A DNA stretch of 64,000 nt from Sulfitobacter sp. EhC04 (GCF_001650875.1 NZ_LXYI01000018.1:1-64000), one strand, 5' to 3'; numbered from the stretch's first letter, positions 1 through 8,527 are shown. Numbers and translations: made by a program. Notes: a model not told the origin generated them from the sequence alone.

Positions 1-2184
1 CCGCTGATCCGTGCGCTCTTCGAATATCGGCAAAGCCTGCATGAAGCTCAGGTAAAGGCGATTGTGTCCGACAGCAGCGACCCGTTGGCATTGAAAGCGG
101 TCGGCGGCAAGGCCAGCAGCATCAAGGTCAACACGAGCCTCCAGGTTGCGACAAACAGCGATGCGCGGGCGGTGCGGATGTCATCAACAGGTCCATCCAA
201 CCACAAGATCAACGTGGGTGTCGATTTACGGGGCGAAGTCCATGACGGCGTTCGCCGGATGGGTTTCTCAAGCCGTTCCGACCACCGCATCAAGACCCAT
301 TTGGACAAGGTTGGGCAAACTGATGCCGCGCTGCTGCGTCTCGGCTCTGAGAGCAGGTCGGATCATCGGGTCAAGGCTCACCTCGACAAGGTGGGGCAGA
401 CCGATGCCACGCTGCTACGCTTGGGTTCTTCAGGAAAGACCAGCCACCGCGTCAAAACGTATCTCGACAAGGTTGGCCAGACCAACGCCATGCTCCTGCG
501 TCTCGGGGCCGATGACCGCTCCAATCACCGTATCAAAACATCGGTTGATCAGGTGGGCGGTGTGGGAAGTATCCTGTCGCGCGTGGCGCGTGGCCCGGTA
601 TCGCAGCACCTGGTTAACACAGGTGTCGATCTCAGAGGGTCAGTCCACAACATTGTGCGGCGTGTTGGCGCTTCAAACGCATCCAACCACCTAATTCGCG
701 CTGGTGTCGACCTTACCGGCGGTGTCAATCGCATCATCTCCCGCCTCGGCGCGTCGGGCCTGACCAACCATCTGATCAATGCTGGCATCGACCTGCGGGG
801 AGATGTTCACACCCTGGTGCGCAGGCTAGGCGCGTCAAGCGGGACCAATCACCGGATCAACACCCTCCTTGCGCTCAACCCACAGAGCAACGACCTGGTG
901 TCTCGCTTGGGCGCGGTGGGCAGCACGTCGCACACCATCAGCACGCTGCTCGGCCTCAACCCGAACAGCAATCCTCTGGTAAGAATGATGGGTCACTATC
1001 GCAACAGCAGTCACACCATCAATACCCTGCTCGGACTCAACCAGAATAGTGATCCTCTGGTGCAAGCGATGGGTCGATATCGGAACAGCGCCCATACCAT
1101 TAATACCCTTTTGGCTCTGAACCCGAACAGCAACCCGCTGGTAAGGACGATGGGGCACTATCGCAACAGCAGCCACACCATCAACACGCTGCTACGGATG
1201 GACCCAGGTTCAAACAGCACCATTGTTGACGTACTTCGTCGCCCGTTTTCGACGGTCAACTTGGATATGGAGACTTACTTCACCGAGCAGCAGCAGCACC
1301 TCCTGGACACGCTTCTGCTGGGTCCGAACGGGACAATCACGATCGGGGGGCAGTTCGAGTTCGAGCCTTCACAGCTGTTCTCCACCTGGTTCGAAAGCAC
1401 GGCGCAGGATCTGTTCATGAACCCGATGAGCAACCTGTCGGCCATGCTTGATGAGTTGCGCGCCGCAGTGATTGCCGACACCCAGCAGAGGGAGGAGGAA
1501 CTGGCCCGTCAGGCTCAGATCGCCAACCTGCAACGCTGGGGCATGATGGCCGAAAACCGTCTGGAACAGAACCTGGTCGGCGCGTTCGATGCCGCGCAAG
1601 CTATCCGAGATCTGGAGCAGGAGACCGGCGTTCACCTGATGACGGGCAACCAGCTGACTGATCTCTTTATGAATGAGGACGGGACGATCAACTACGACGC
1701 TACCAGTGTCGCTGTTGGTCCGGGTGGCAACCTGGCGGCGTTCAATGAGGCGTTCCGTGGTCCGAACGGTCTTGAGGCACAGCTTCTGGCAGCCAATCAA
1801 GGCATCACCACCGAAGGGCAAATGGTTGACGAGCTTGCCCGACGCCTGATGCTGATCGGCCAGCAGGCCAGCTTCTCGGTTTGGGCTGACTTCTTCGGTC
1901 AGGTAGGTTCTATTGACCCATCCACACCTGACGCCCCTCCGCCTCTCGTATATCAGTCACCACGACGGGAGGTTCAGATGTCTCCCATCACCAGTCTTGC
2001 CCTGAAGCAGCAGACGGATTCCGCAAAAGAGAGCGCGACCGAACTGAAAGCAGTCCGTACCGAACTGGCTGCGGCCCGGAAAGAGCAAGAAAAGCAGTCC
2101 GCCACCCTGCTGGAATATCAGAAGAAAATTTCAACCGTACTCACCAAATTTGATGTAGTGGGTCTTCCCCCTGAAAGGACGTAA
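1..2184 (+). CDS. Phage virion protein with 27-residue tandem repeats (5' truncated)
   Basis: The reading frame is open from the first base, so the GTG at 64 is unlikely to be the true start; the gene begins left of the window. The N-terminal half of the visible part is 13 tandem 27-residue repeats with a conserved Asn/Ser-His at positions 2-3, a hydrophobic Leu/Val-Asp core, and Arg-Leu-Gly near position 22. After it come a mixed region rich in Met and Gln and a C-terminal coiled coil (KAVRTELAAARKEQEKQ) typical of tail proteins. Position just upstream of small tail-associated genes and the lysis cassette suggests a tape-measure or tail-tip protein. That role is inferred from order and architecture; I do not recognise the family. 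Confidence 0.65.
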   Translation, partial: PLIRALFEYRQSLHEAQVKAIVSDSSDPLALKAVGGKASSIKVNTSLQVATNSDARAVRMSSTGPSNHKINVGVDLRGEVHDGVRRMGFSSRSDHRIKTHLDKVGQTDAALLRLGSESRSDHRVKAHLDKVGQTDATLLRLGSSGKTSHRVKTYLDKVGQTNAMLLRLGADDRSNHRIKTSVDQVGGVGSILSRVARGPVSQHLVNTGVDLRGSVHNIVRRVGASNASNHLIRAGVDLTGGVNRIISRLGASGLTNHLINAGIDLRGDVHTLVRRLGASSGTNHRINTLLALNPQSNDLVSRLGAVGSTSHTISTLLGLNPNSNPLVRMMGHYRNSSHTINTLLGLNQNSDPLVQAMGRYRNSAHTINTLLALNPNSNPLVRTMGHYRNSSHTINTLLRMDPGSNSTIVDVLRRPFSTVNLDMETYFTEQQQHLLDTLLLGPNGTITIGGQFEFEPSQLFSTWFESTAQDLFMNPMSNLSAMLDELRAAVIADTQQREEELARQAQIANLQRWGMMAENRLEQNLVGAFDAAQAIRDLEQETGVHLMTGNQLTDLFMNEDGTINYDATSVAVGPGGNLAAFNEAFRGPNGLEAQLLAANQGITTEGQMVDELARRLMLIGQQASFSVWADFFGQVGSIDPSTPDAPPPLVYQSPRREVQMSPITSLALKQQTDSAKESATELKAVRTELAAARKEQEKQSATLLEYQKKISTVLTKFDVVGLPPERT
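196..1248 (+). repeat. 13 tandem 81-bp coding repeats
   Basis: Thirteen consecutive in-frame units of exactly 27 codons with no insertion or deletion between them. Units 2-4 share the core LDKVGQT, units 1 and 5-8 share VDLRG or VDLTG-like cores, and units 9-13 share ALNPNSNPLV-like cores. The three sub-families are contiguous, which suggests successive block duplications. Divergence within each block is mostly at synonymous or surface-like positions. Confidence 0.85.
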
Positions 2185-2186
2185 CC

Positions 2187-3086
2187 ATGAAACTTGTCAA
2201 ACCAGTTGCGATCTCAGATAGCGATATTCTTGAGGTCCAGGTGAACGATGTTGATCTGGTGGAGCCGGTGGACGAATGGGATGCAGGCACCGCCTACGAG
2301 GAAACCGATCAGGTAATCGCAACAGAGGACCAAACGATCTATGTCTACCAGTGCGTGAACCCGTCGGGGTCCACTGGTGATGATCCCATTTCTGATGACG
2401 GCACAAACTGGGTGATCTACGGGGTGAAGTCCCGGTTTCGTCCTTTCGACAATCAGCTTTCACCGCAACTGGTTGGCAACTCGAAAATCAGATACAAGCT
2501 CGACTTTATCAATAACCTTAAACCGGCTGGATACTACGATGTCATCTTCTTGAACGTCGATGCTGACACGGTGAGGTGCGCTACAAGGCTGATCTCAAAT
2601 AACGGGGTTATAACAGACCGCTCAATTGACATCGGCAGTTCGGTTGACGACAGGTTTGCTGTCTTCGAGAACGTGTACATTGATGACACGATGTACCTTC
2701 AGGTAACTGCGCAGATAGCGGATTCCGCGGTAATCCGACTTGGCGAGATCGTCATTGGGATTCCAGTTGATCTTGGTGATATCGAAACTGGCTCGCAGAC
2801 TTCGATTGTCGATTTTTCCACGAAGAATGTTGACGAGTTTGGTAATGTTTCCATCGTGGAGCGCGCCTACGTGGATACAAGCACGTTCAAGTTTTCTTTC
2901 CGAACAGATCAGACCAGGCGCGTCAGCTATGAACTGGCTCAGGTCCGAGCAACCCCTGCCTGCTACCATGGAGGCGAGGGCGAAGAAGACAAAGGCCTGC
3001 TGGTTTTCGGGTTCTGGCAGGACTTCCGCCTGACTGTGAACACCAACAGTTCTGAAGGCACCCTCGAAGTTCAGGGCCTCACCTAA
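2187..3086 (+). CDS. Phage tail-associated protein, possible carbohydrate-binding segment
   Basis: 299 residues, starting two bases after the preceding stop. Residues about 30-70 (WDAGTAYEETDQVI... ending GTNWVIYG) resemble the Trp/Tyr-rich pattern of CBM5/12-type modules often fused to phage adhesins. The remainder is predicted beta-rich with repeated Asp/Val/Ile strands and no transmembrane segment. It sits between the repeat protein and the lysis genes, where distal tail or receptor-binding proteins are common. Function is inferred; the CBM resemblance is by eye only. Confidence 0.6.
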   Translation: MKLVKPVAISDSDILEVQVNDVDLVEPVDEWDAGTAYEETDQVIATEDQTIYVYQCVNPSGSTGDDPISDDGTNWVIYGVKSRFRPFDNQLSPQLVGNSKIRYKLDFINNLKPAGYYDVIFLNVDADTVRCATRLISNNGVITDRSIDIGSSVDDRFAVFENVYIDDTMYLQVTAQIADSAVIRLGEIVIGIPVDLGDIETGSQTSIVDFSTKNVDEFGNVSIVERAYVDTSTFKFSFRTDQTRRVSYELAQVRATPACYHGGEGEEDKGLLVFGFWQDFRLTVNTNSSEGTLEVQGLT

Positions 3087-3114
3087 ACCCCTTCAATACG
3101 GAGTAGGACGAAAT

Positions 3115-3675
3115 ATGCCGAAGGAAGAAATGACCGACAGAAGAGAATTTTCGGTTCACGAATTGCTGAAATTGGTATTGTTGATTGGGGGTGTTGTGAC
3201 CCTCCTTTCTGGCCTCATGGGCTGGTCTTTTCTTCGGTGGTCGGAGTGGCGAGAGGTTCCTGCGCGGCTGTTGGCTGTCGAGACCCGGCTTGCTGCATTA
3301 CCAGATAAGCTGTCACCCAACATTTTGGATTTTCGCGGGATCGGCCTGGTCCCGCAGAGGACGGTCGAACGGGGTGGACTGCTGACAGTGGTGTATGTGG
3401 TGCGCCGCACCATCGACTGTGAGACTACCGTTCGTGTCCAATTTTTCAATCACGACAAGAACCTGACTGTCTACGGGTATGATATGCCCGCAGTGCGCAG
3501 CCCAGTCTCATCTGGTTTCAGCGCCTTCGCGGCGCGGGTTCGTATCCCATCTGATATACCCGCAGGCACCTACAGTTATTGGCCAATCATTATACCGAGG
3601 GAATGTGGCGTGTATGGGCCGACCACCCCGCCGATGTCCGAGCCTTTCGAAGTTCAGCAGCAAGTGATCGACTAA
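3115..3675 (+). CDS. Phage-encoded single-pass membrane protein, unknown function
   Basis: 186 residues with a good ribosome binding site (GGAGTAGGA) ahead of the ATG. One transmembrane helix (about residues 20-42, VLLIGGVVTLLSGLMGWSFL) follows a short charged N-terminus, giving an N-in topology. The C-terminal domain is beta-rich, contains two Cys (about residues 102 and 165) and Pro/Gly-rich loops, and would be periplasmic. Lying directly before the endolysin it could be a lysis accessory or superinfection protein, but nothing in the sequence identifies it. Confidence 0.6.
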   Translation: MPKEEMTDRREFSVHELLKLVLLIGGVVTLLSGLMGWSFLRWSEWREVPARLLAVETRLAALPDKLSPNILDFRGIGLVPQRTVERGGLLTVVYVVRRTIDCETTVRVQFFNHDKNLTVYGYDMPAVRSPVSSGFSAFAARVRIPSDIPAGTYSYWPIIIPRECGVYGPTTPPMSEPFEVQQQVID

Positions 3676-3697
3676 ACCACATCACAATCTGAAACCC

Positions 3698-3721
3698 GGC
3701 CCGCCATCGCGCGGGCCTTTT
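3698..3721 (+). terminator. Weak intrinsic terminator
   Basis: Stem GGCCCGC/GCGGGCC with a 6-base loop followed by TTTT, between the membrane protein gene and the endolysin. The short T-run suggests partial termination, which may tune endolysin expression. Confidence 0.5.
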
Positions 3722-3737
3722 GCATTGGAGATCCACA

Positions 3738-4568
3738 ATGTCCATGAACCCGGCAATCCGGCTGCTGCAACTCGGCCTCAAATCCCTCGGATACGATCCT
3801 GGAAAGGTCGATGGCTGGTGGGGCCCTGTTACTGCGGCCGCCGCGCGGGGCCTGCTCGACCAGGGGCCGACCAAATCGACCGTGTGGGCCGTCAACCAGC
3901 TTCAGCGCGGCCTGGCGGGCCTTGGCTACTATGAGGGCAGGGTGGACGGCGCATACGGCACCCTGAGCCGCATTGCATTGCGTCAGGCCATCGACGCCGA
4001 CGGCGTGCCGATGGCAGCCTATTCGCCAGACAGCGCTGTTCTGGTGCCGACCAAGCCGACGCTCGGCGCGGTGCAGCATGACAAGGTGCTGCGCCAGGGT
4101 GGGGCAAACACGATCATCGACACCTACTGCCTTCACTGCGCCGCGGTGCCGGGCAGTTGGGCATCCGACAAGAGCAATGCGGAAATCGTGAAGGCGATCC
4201 ACCTGATGCACACGCTGCCGAAGAGCAAGGGCGGGCGAGGGTGGAGCGATACCGGCTATCACGCGATCACCTGCCCGGATGGTGAGATCATCTATGCCCG
4301 CCCGATGGACCGCTATGGCGCCGGGGCGGTGGGGTACAATCGCGGCGTGTTCCACCACCTGATGATCGAGGTCCGCACGATCACGGCCACACGGCATCCG
4401 GAGGACTATTTCACGCCGGAGACGCTTGCCAGCACCCGTGGCCATTTCGAGCAGATCGCGCAGCGCACACCGATCCGCCGACTGATGGGACATCGCGAGG
4501 TTGCAAATAAACTTTGTCCCGGCTTCGAGGTCATCGACCGCGACTGGACCGACCGGGCTGTTGCCTGA
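3738..4568 (+). CDS. Endolysin: peptidoglycan-binding repeats plus N-acetylmuramoyl-L-alanine amidase
   Basis: 276 residues from the ATG at 3738, chosen because GGAG lies 7 bases upstream; a TTG at 3720 is in frame but lacks a site. The N-terminal ~85 residues hold two peptidoglycan-binding_1-like motifs (LLQLGLKSLGYDPGKVDGWWG and LQRGLAGLGYYEGRVDGAYG). Residues about 110-270 are an Amidase_2 fold: a zinc-ligand-like His in YCLHCA, the GYHAITCPDGEI strand, and the MGHREV...CPGF C-terminal motif. The enzyme would cut the amide between MurNAc and the stem peptide at host lysis. There is no signal peptide, so it presumably needs the adjacent holin. Confidence 0.9.
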   Translation: MSMNPAIRLLQLGLKSLGYDPGKVDGWWGPVTAAAARGLLDQGPTKSTVWAVNQLQRGLAGLGYYEGRVDGAYGTLSRIALRQAIDADGVPMAAYSPDSAVLVPTKPTLGAVQHDKVLRQGGANTIIDTYCLHCAAVPGSWASDKSNAEIVKAIHLMHTLPKSKGGRGWSDTGYHAITCPDGEIIYARPMDRYGAGAVGYNRGVFHHLMIEVRTITATRHPEDYFTPETLASTRGHFEQIAQRTPIRRLMGHREVANKLCPGFEVIDRDWTDRAVA

Positions 4569-4618
4569 TCCCCAACCATTCCGAGGCATGAGCCTCACCA
4601 CCCCCGAAAGGAAATCCC

Positions 4619-4966
4619 ATGTTTGACATTCTGAGCAGCCCCGAGCTGCAAACCGCCCTGCTGACGTTCTTTGGCGCCGTCCTCACCTTCATCCTTAACC
4701 GTGCCACCGGGGCGTTCCAGGCCGCGACCGGCATCCGCATCGAGGAAAAGCACATGCGCGCGCTGCACTCGGCCATCATGACCGGCGTGGAGGCGGCGAT
4801 GATCGACGGACCGGAAGCTGGTATCGAGGTGATCAAGCACCGCGCGGTGAGGTATGCACAGCAGTCGGTGCCTGATGCGATCCGCGCGCTGGTGCCGGGC
4901 GACGGTGTGCTGGATCGGCTGGCAGAGCGGTACGTGCGCGAGGCGATGGCAGGGGTCGGCCTCTGA
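4619..4966 (+). CDS. Putative holin
   Basis: 115 residues preceded by GAAAGGAAA. One N-terminal hydrophobic helix (about residues 9-28, LQTALLTFFGAVLTFILN) is followed by an amphipathic, charged C-terminal domain with an Ala/Val-Glu helix near the end. This matches the architecture of LL-H-type phage holins. It follows the endolysin and precedes a strong terminator, so it closes the late operon. The family assignment rests on topology and position. Confidence 0.6.
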   Translation: MFDILSSPELQTALLTFFGAVLTFILNRATGAFQAATGIRIEEKHMRALHSAIMTGVEAAMIDGPEAGIEVIKHRAVRYAQQSVPDAIRALVPGDGVLDRLAERYVREAMAGVGL

Positions 4967-4998
4967 CAATCAGTCGCTATTGCCGTCGCAATTGATAA

Positions 4999-5040
4999 GC
5001 CCGCGCTCCGTTAGTTCGGGGCGCGGGCCTTTTTGGTTTT
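4999..5040 (+). terminator. Intrinsic terminator ending the late operon
   Basis: A 12-bp stem (GCCCGCGCTCCG with one G-T wobble) with a 6-base loop, followed by TTTTTGGTTTT. It separates the rightward lysis genes from the convergent leftward block that ends at 5049. Confidence 0.85.
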
Positions 5041-5048
5041 TAGTGGGG

Positions 5049-5360
5049 TTAGTTGGATTGGTTCTCTTGCGCGGTTGCTCGGTCGAGGCGATCAATCTCG
5101 GCCGCGATCAGGGCGCCGGCACGCACGAGGTCGGCGCGTCGATCCTTTGGCTTCCACCATTCATCATCCCACGGCCAACCTAGCGGAACCTTTTCTGCGG
5201 TCAGTTCGCGAATTCTATCCGTCATGCAGGCATGGTCCGCATAACATCTGGCGGCCTTGAGGATCTGGCGGCGACTGGCGCAATCATCGTATGATGCATC
5301 GAAGTCTTTCACCTCAATCTGTCGTTTGCGCTCAGCCGCGATGCTTTCGATTCCGTTCAT
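5049..5360 (-). CDS. Conserved phage protein, 'ERxRQ...WWKPK...RLDR' family
   Basis: 103 residues; start chosen at 5360 because GGAGG lies 6 bases upstream. The pattern AAERKRQ ... DDCASRRQILKAARCYA ... WPWDDEWWKPK ... RDLVRAGALIAAEIDRLDR-like is a widespread all-alpha phage protein, sometimes related to MazG-type nucleotide hydrolases. Here the usual His-Asp-Asp is Tyr-Asp-Asp. It is the last gene of the leftward block. I recognise the pattern; its biochemical activity is not established by the sequence. Confidence 0.7.
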   Translation of the reverse strand: MNGIESIAAERKRQIEVKDFDASYDDCASRRQILKAARCYADHACMTDRIRELTAEKVPLGWPWDDEWWKPKDRRADLVRAGALIAAEIDRLDRATAQENQSN

Positions 5361-5385
5361 GGGTTCCTCCGGGGGATTGTTGGAT

Positions 5386-5715
5386 TCAGTAGGGGTCTTC
5401 TTCATCCTCGCCGTCATGGTGCTCAATCTGAGACGCCGGACGGTATTCGGCGGGTCGCACCGGACGGGGATCGCGAGCGGACCAATGATCCCGCGCGACT
5501 TCTTCTGATATCGGGCGCAGCGCATAGATCGCGCTGGTGCCGTAGAATTCTGTCACCGTGTCCCCGTCGGCCCCAGCCGGGATGTCGATGCGGATCATCT
5601 TACCGCTACCGATGTATTCCTCTCGGGCCATGCCGACGCGCTGGCGATGTCCCATCAATTCGAGCAGAACCCAACCAAAGGACTGCGGCGCGGTGTCTGT
5701 TGTGGTCTCGGTCAT
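5386..5715 (-). CDS. Small acidic phage protein, unknown
   Basis: 109 residues from the ATG at 5715, which has AAAGGAGAC upstream. The segment FGWVLLELMGHRQRVGMAREE with MIRIDIPAG is a recurring phage protein pattern in which a short beta-rich core handles 'modification of catalytic or regulatory' roles unknown to me. The C-terminus is very acidic (HHDGEDEEDPY). It is part of the leftward small-gene block. Confidence 0.6.
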   Translation of the reverse strand: MTETTTDTAPQSFGWVLLELMGHRQRVGMAREEYIGSGKMIRIDIPAGADGDTVTEFYGTSAIYALRPISEEVARDHWSARDPRPVRPAEYRPASQIEHHDGEDEEDPY

Positions 5716-5740
5716 AAATGTCTCCTTTCGAGCGGTGGGT

Positions 5741-6073
5741 TTAGCTGGACTGTGGCCCGAACGGGTCGCGCTCACGGGTGAAGTCGATATTCCAGGCTTC
5801 CATGACGTGCGGCTGTTGGCCGTCGACCGTCAGGAGTTCGTGCATCAGCTCTGCGCAGATATACGCCATAGCTGCCGCCTGTTCCTTGAATTTTAGATCG
5901 TCCGGTCCGGGGAGAGTCCGTTCGTCTATGACCCGCCAAGATCCAGGGCCGCCACGAATACGGAATGCCCGCCCCTCGTTCGTGATGATATCCCAGTGAC
6001 CAAAATTCCTACGGCTCACGCGAAATGAGGTTGGGTATTGGTTTCGGTCGTCGTGATCAAACGCGTTGCTCAT
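5741..6073 (-). CDS. Small phage protein, unknown
   Basis: 110 residues. The N-terminal half is beta-rich and basic (FRVSRRNFGHWDIITNEG, AFRIRGGPGSW), followed by an alpha-helical Ala/Glu segment (FKEQAAAMAYICAELMHELL). The start overlaps the end of the upstream gene by 4 bases (ATGA), indicating translational coupling. No domain is recognised. Confidence 0.6.
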   Translation of the reverse strand: MSNAFDHDDRNQYPTSFRVSRRNFGHWDIITNEGRAFRIRGGPGSWRVIDERTLPGPDDLKFKEQAAAMAYICAELMHELLTVDGQQPHVMEAWNIDFTRERDPFGPQSS

Positions 6074-6429
6074 GTCTGGTCTCCCCGTGCGCGGATGGCG
6101 ACCTGCGCATACTGTCGGGCCATCTTCCGCATTCTTTTCGCCGCCTCTTTGGTTTTGATCGTAGCCTCTGGCGTCAAAGGTGGATCGCTGTCCGGGCCGA
6201 GTGCGTTAAGCGCCGCAGCTTGCCTGTCCAGAAACACCGCCTTTGCATTCAAGAACTCAGGGCCAAGGTGAATTTCGTTCTGCAACTCCGCACACGCTTC
6301 CCGTTCCGCCTCAACAGCCGCCTGCTTCTCGGCTTCGGCGGTGACGCGGGACACGTAGCCCGCAGGCGGCGGCAACTCCAAGTCTTTGCGGGGCATGGGG
6401 TCAAGCAACGGCTTGTCGGTATCAGCCAT
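6070..6429 (-). CDS. Small coiled-coil phage protein
   Basis: 119 residues from the ATG at 6429, overlapping the upstream gene by 8 bases. After a Pro-rich start it is almost entirely Ala/Glu/Lys helix (AEAEKQAAVEAEREACAEL), predicting a coiled coil. It has no membrane segment and no recognised domain. Confidence 0.6.
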   Translation of the reverse strand: MADTDKPLLDPMPRKDLELPPPAGYVSRVTAEAEKQAAVEAEREACAELQNEIHLGPEFLNAKAVFLDRQAAALNALGPDSDPPLTPEATIKTKEAAKRMRKMARQYAQVAIRARGDQT

Positions 6430-6799
6430 CGGTGGTGTCTCCTTTGGTGAGGGCGCGGAGGGCGGCAGGATGGTGCCGCTCAAGCCATGAAACGATGTTC
6501 TCGGCATAGTCGATATCGCGCACATCCATCTCGTGTGTTTCGCTGATGATGTTTTCGATTTCGTCTACGATGTTTTCGCGGTCCTCTGCGCTCACAGGGG
6601 CGGGCGCGCTCCATGTGTCTGGGCATCCGCTATGTTGCTCCGATGTGGGCGCGGGCATGGCGGATAGAGCGGCGCGGGCCATTTCTCGGTAGTTCTCTTT
6701 GATGCCCTCATACTGGTTAGTCCAAGTAAGGTCTTGCCGCCAATCTTCATCGTTGATTGCGGAGGCCACCCGTTCCACCTGCTCATCTGTGTGGGTCAT
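6422..6799 (-). CDS. Small acidic helical phage protein
   Basis: 125 residues. The N-terminus (QVERVASAINDEDW...YREMARAALSAM) resembles the short helical region seen in many phage accessory proteins. The C-terminal half is rich in Asp/Glu. It overlaps the next upstream gene by 4 bases and is clearly within the coupled block. No function assigned. Confidence 0.6.
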   Translation of the reverse strand: MTHTDEQVERVASAINDEDWRQDLTWTNQYEGIKENYREMARAALSAMPAPTSEQHSGCPDTWSAPAPVSAEDRENIVDEIENIISETHEMDVRDIDYAENIVSWLERHHPAALRALTKGDTTDG

Positions 6800-7023
6800 A
6801 CTGCATACCTCATTACGGTTTGCCCTTCTGGCGTGAAGCGGATGCGCTTGTTGGCTGCGTCCAGTTCAGTAAGGTCAGGGTGTGATTGCTTGGCGATAAG
6901 AGGCCAGAGACTACCTGAAACCTGCCGCCATCCGTCGCCAATATCGGGGCTGCGCTCGATCAGCTTAAGCAGGATAATTTCGTTTTCAGTCAGTTTCGAT
7001 ACTGTCATACGTGTCTCGATCAT
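6796..7023 (-). CDS. Small phage protein, possible winged-helix
   Basis: 75 residues, starting at the ATG at 7023 which overlaps the previous stop (ATGA). LTENEIILLKLIERSP ... LTELDAANKRIRFTPEGQTVM has the spacing of a compact winged-helix fold with a C-terminal beta strand, but this is by eye. It may be a small regulator of the block. Confidence 0.5.
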   Translation of the reverse strand: MIETRMTVSKLTENEIILLKLIERSPDIGDGWRQVSGSLWPLIAKQSHPDLTELDAANKRIRFTPEGQTVMRYAV

Positions 7024-7238
7024 TGGGCTATCTCCCCGCATGTGTCGCACTGAATCCAGCAATCGTCAGTTTCGTCGCCCGCAATGAACATCTCACCGGG
7101 GCAGGGCTTGGGCTTATACCCGTGCGGCGCATCCTCATCAGGCTCGTGGATGCGGTTGCATGGCTGGCCGTCCTCGGTGCCGATTTCGTGGCGCTCAGCG
7201 TCGGGGCTGGCGAGTTTCCATTGGTCATACGGTGTCAT
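7020..7238 (-). CDS. Small zinc-ribbon-like phage protein
   Basis: 72 residues. The C-terminal part carries PKPC and a WIQCDTCGEIAQ end, the latter a CxxC pair, suggesting a small metal site. It overlaps the upstream gene by 4 bases. Unknown function. Confidence 0.5.
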   Translation of the reverse strand: MTPYDQWKLASPDAERHEIGTEDGQPCNRIHEPDEDAPHGYKPKPCPGEMFIAGDETDDCWIQCDTCGEIAQ

Positions 7239-7486
7239 GCCGCCCCCCTTTTGGCATTCAACGCCCTATTGAAATTGAGAATTGCCAGGTATGGCGTGTC
7301 ACCAAAACCAGCTATGCCTTCCGACAGATTTACGCCCCAAAGGACGCACCAAGAATCTCCATCCCTGAAAGGGACTAAATTAAGGAGTGACACCAGATTG
7401 TATTCTTGCCGCTCGATCTCACAGAAAAGGCGACTTTGAGCCGCTTCCCGCATTGTATTGACGTAGCCTTCTTCGGTGTTGCTCAT
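7235..7486 (-). CDS. Small phage protein, unknown
   Basis: 83 residues with start at 7486, immediately abutting the MazG-like gene (shared base with its stop). Composition is mixed with two Cys and a Trp-Gly pair (DSWCVLWGVN). No domain recognised. Confidence 0.5.
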   Translation of the reverse strand: MSNTEEGYVNTMREAAQSRLFCEIERQEYNLVSLLNLVPFRDGDSWCVLWGVNLSEGIAGFGDTPYLAILNFNRALNAKRGAA

Positions 7487-7785
7487 TAGTTTTCCTCCTG
7501 ATGATGCGTGAACCCTAGCTTCCGCCGCCACACCGTTCCGAATGTGTCTGCGAGTTGATAGTCAGACAGTTCCGCCCGCTTCATTTCCCTCGTGACAGCC
7601 GCAACGTCAGTGATTTCCTTTGCCAGAAGATCACGGTTGTCAGTGGCGGGATTGTCGGGATGGTGACTGTCGTATCCGTGGCGCAGTATCTTACCCACGA
7701 TCTGGATAACTTCGGCGCATTCTTCGGCCAGCATAGCTAGGCGCTCAGCTTCGGCGGGGGTAAGGTTGTTGAAATGGGGGGTCAT
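7486..7785 (-). CDS. MazG-like nucleotide pyrophosphohydrolase
   Basis: 99 residues, the size of a single-domain all-alpha NTP pyrophosphatase. The metal-binding pattern is visible: LAEECAEVIQIVGKILRHG supplies Glu-Glu-x-x-Glu and LLAKEITDVAAV supplies Glu-x-x-Asp. Such enzymes hydrolyse (d)NTPs to NMP and PPi, and phage versions may lower alarmone or trim nucleotide pools. Together with the ERxRQ protein this gives the block a nucleotide-metabolism flavour. Substrate is unknown. Confidence 0.75.
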   Translation of the reverse strand: MTPHFNNLTPAEAERLAMLAEECAEVIQIVGKILRHGYDSHHPDNPATDNRDLLAKEITDVAAVTREMKRAELSDYQLADTFGTVWRRKLGFTHHQEEN

Positions 7786-8096
7786 GTCGGGGTCTCCGTC
7801 TTGAGGGCGAGGATAACCGGGCGTAGTTCATCCCACAGTGCGGGGATGCGAATGCTTGCCAAATTTAACCGCCGCTGGTTTTCCCGGTCTCCCGCCTCCG
7901 CAGCCGCATCCAGCGCATCATTCCGGGCGGTGGCAAGCTGAGCCTCCAACTCGATGATGCGGGCGGCTTGGGCGCGGAGAGTGGCGGCAATTTCTGTGCC
8001 GGTTCCCGCCAATACCGTGAACGTGGAAACCTGCGGGTGGAGCGGGATAAATCGCTTTGCCATCCGCTCCACAGCCTCCGGTGAAATATCAGTCAT
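7782..8096 (-). CDS. Small coiled-coil phage protein
   Basis: 104 residues; start at 8096 overlaps the upstream stop by 4 bases. A helical coil (LRAQAARIIELEAQLATARNDALDAAAEA) with heptad Leu/Ile/Ala spacing lies in the middle. The N-terminus is Val/Pro-rich. This form is common among early phage genes; function unknown. Confidence 0.6.
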   Translation of the reverse strand: MTDISPEAVERMAKRFIPLHPQVSTFTVLAGTGTEIAATLRAQAARIIELEAQLATARNDALDAAAEAGDRENQRRLNLASIRIPALWDELRPVILALKTETPT

Positions 8097-8527
8097 GTCC
8101 GTTCCTTCCATCTGAACAGCCCCAGAGCGCCCTTCACGGGGATAAACGGCACGGGCTGGATGTTTTCCAGCACGAGGCCATAGGGACCGAAGAACCAGGG
8201 TTCATCGCTAGTCTCGATGCAATCCACGATATCGGCGGTGCCGATGATCCCGCCGCGCGCGCGACCCTCGTTGCTGTGGTGCATAGACGCGATGTTTCCA
8301 TCTTCGCGCGTGATTTGCCGTTCGCCATGGTCGCCATGTTTCACTCTGAGAACGTGTAGGACCGACTCGTAGTCAATTGCCTTCGGCTCATAGAGGCTGG
8401 CATGCAGACAGATCGGGCCGCGATAGTTGAACCGCCTCGGCCTGTTCTCAATCCGCTTCCCTGCGTTCAGGATGGCCCAAACCCACGGCTGGCGGATTGA
8501 TAGGGCGCGCTCTGGTAGATCGCTCAT
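8093..8527 (-). CDS. ASCH-domain protein
   Basis: 144 residues from the ATG at 8527 (overlapping the upstream stop). The ASCH signature is clear: LSIRQPWVWAILNAGKRIENR near the start, then YRGPICLHAS, then GGIIGTADIVDC, and a C-terminal WFFGPYGLVLENI beta strand. ASCH domains are PUA-like and are predicted or shown to bind RNA or modified nucleosides; a phage role in modified-base handling or RNA control is plausible but not shown here. Confidence 0.8.
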   Translation of the reverse strand: MSDLPERALSIRQPWVWAILNAGKRIENRPRRFNYRGPICLHASLYEPKAIDYESVLHVLRVKHGDHGERQITREDGNIASMHHSNEGRARGGIIGTADIVDCIETSDEPWFFGPYGLVLENIQPVPFIPVKGALGLFRWKERT

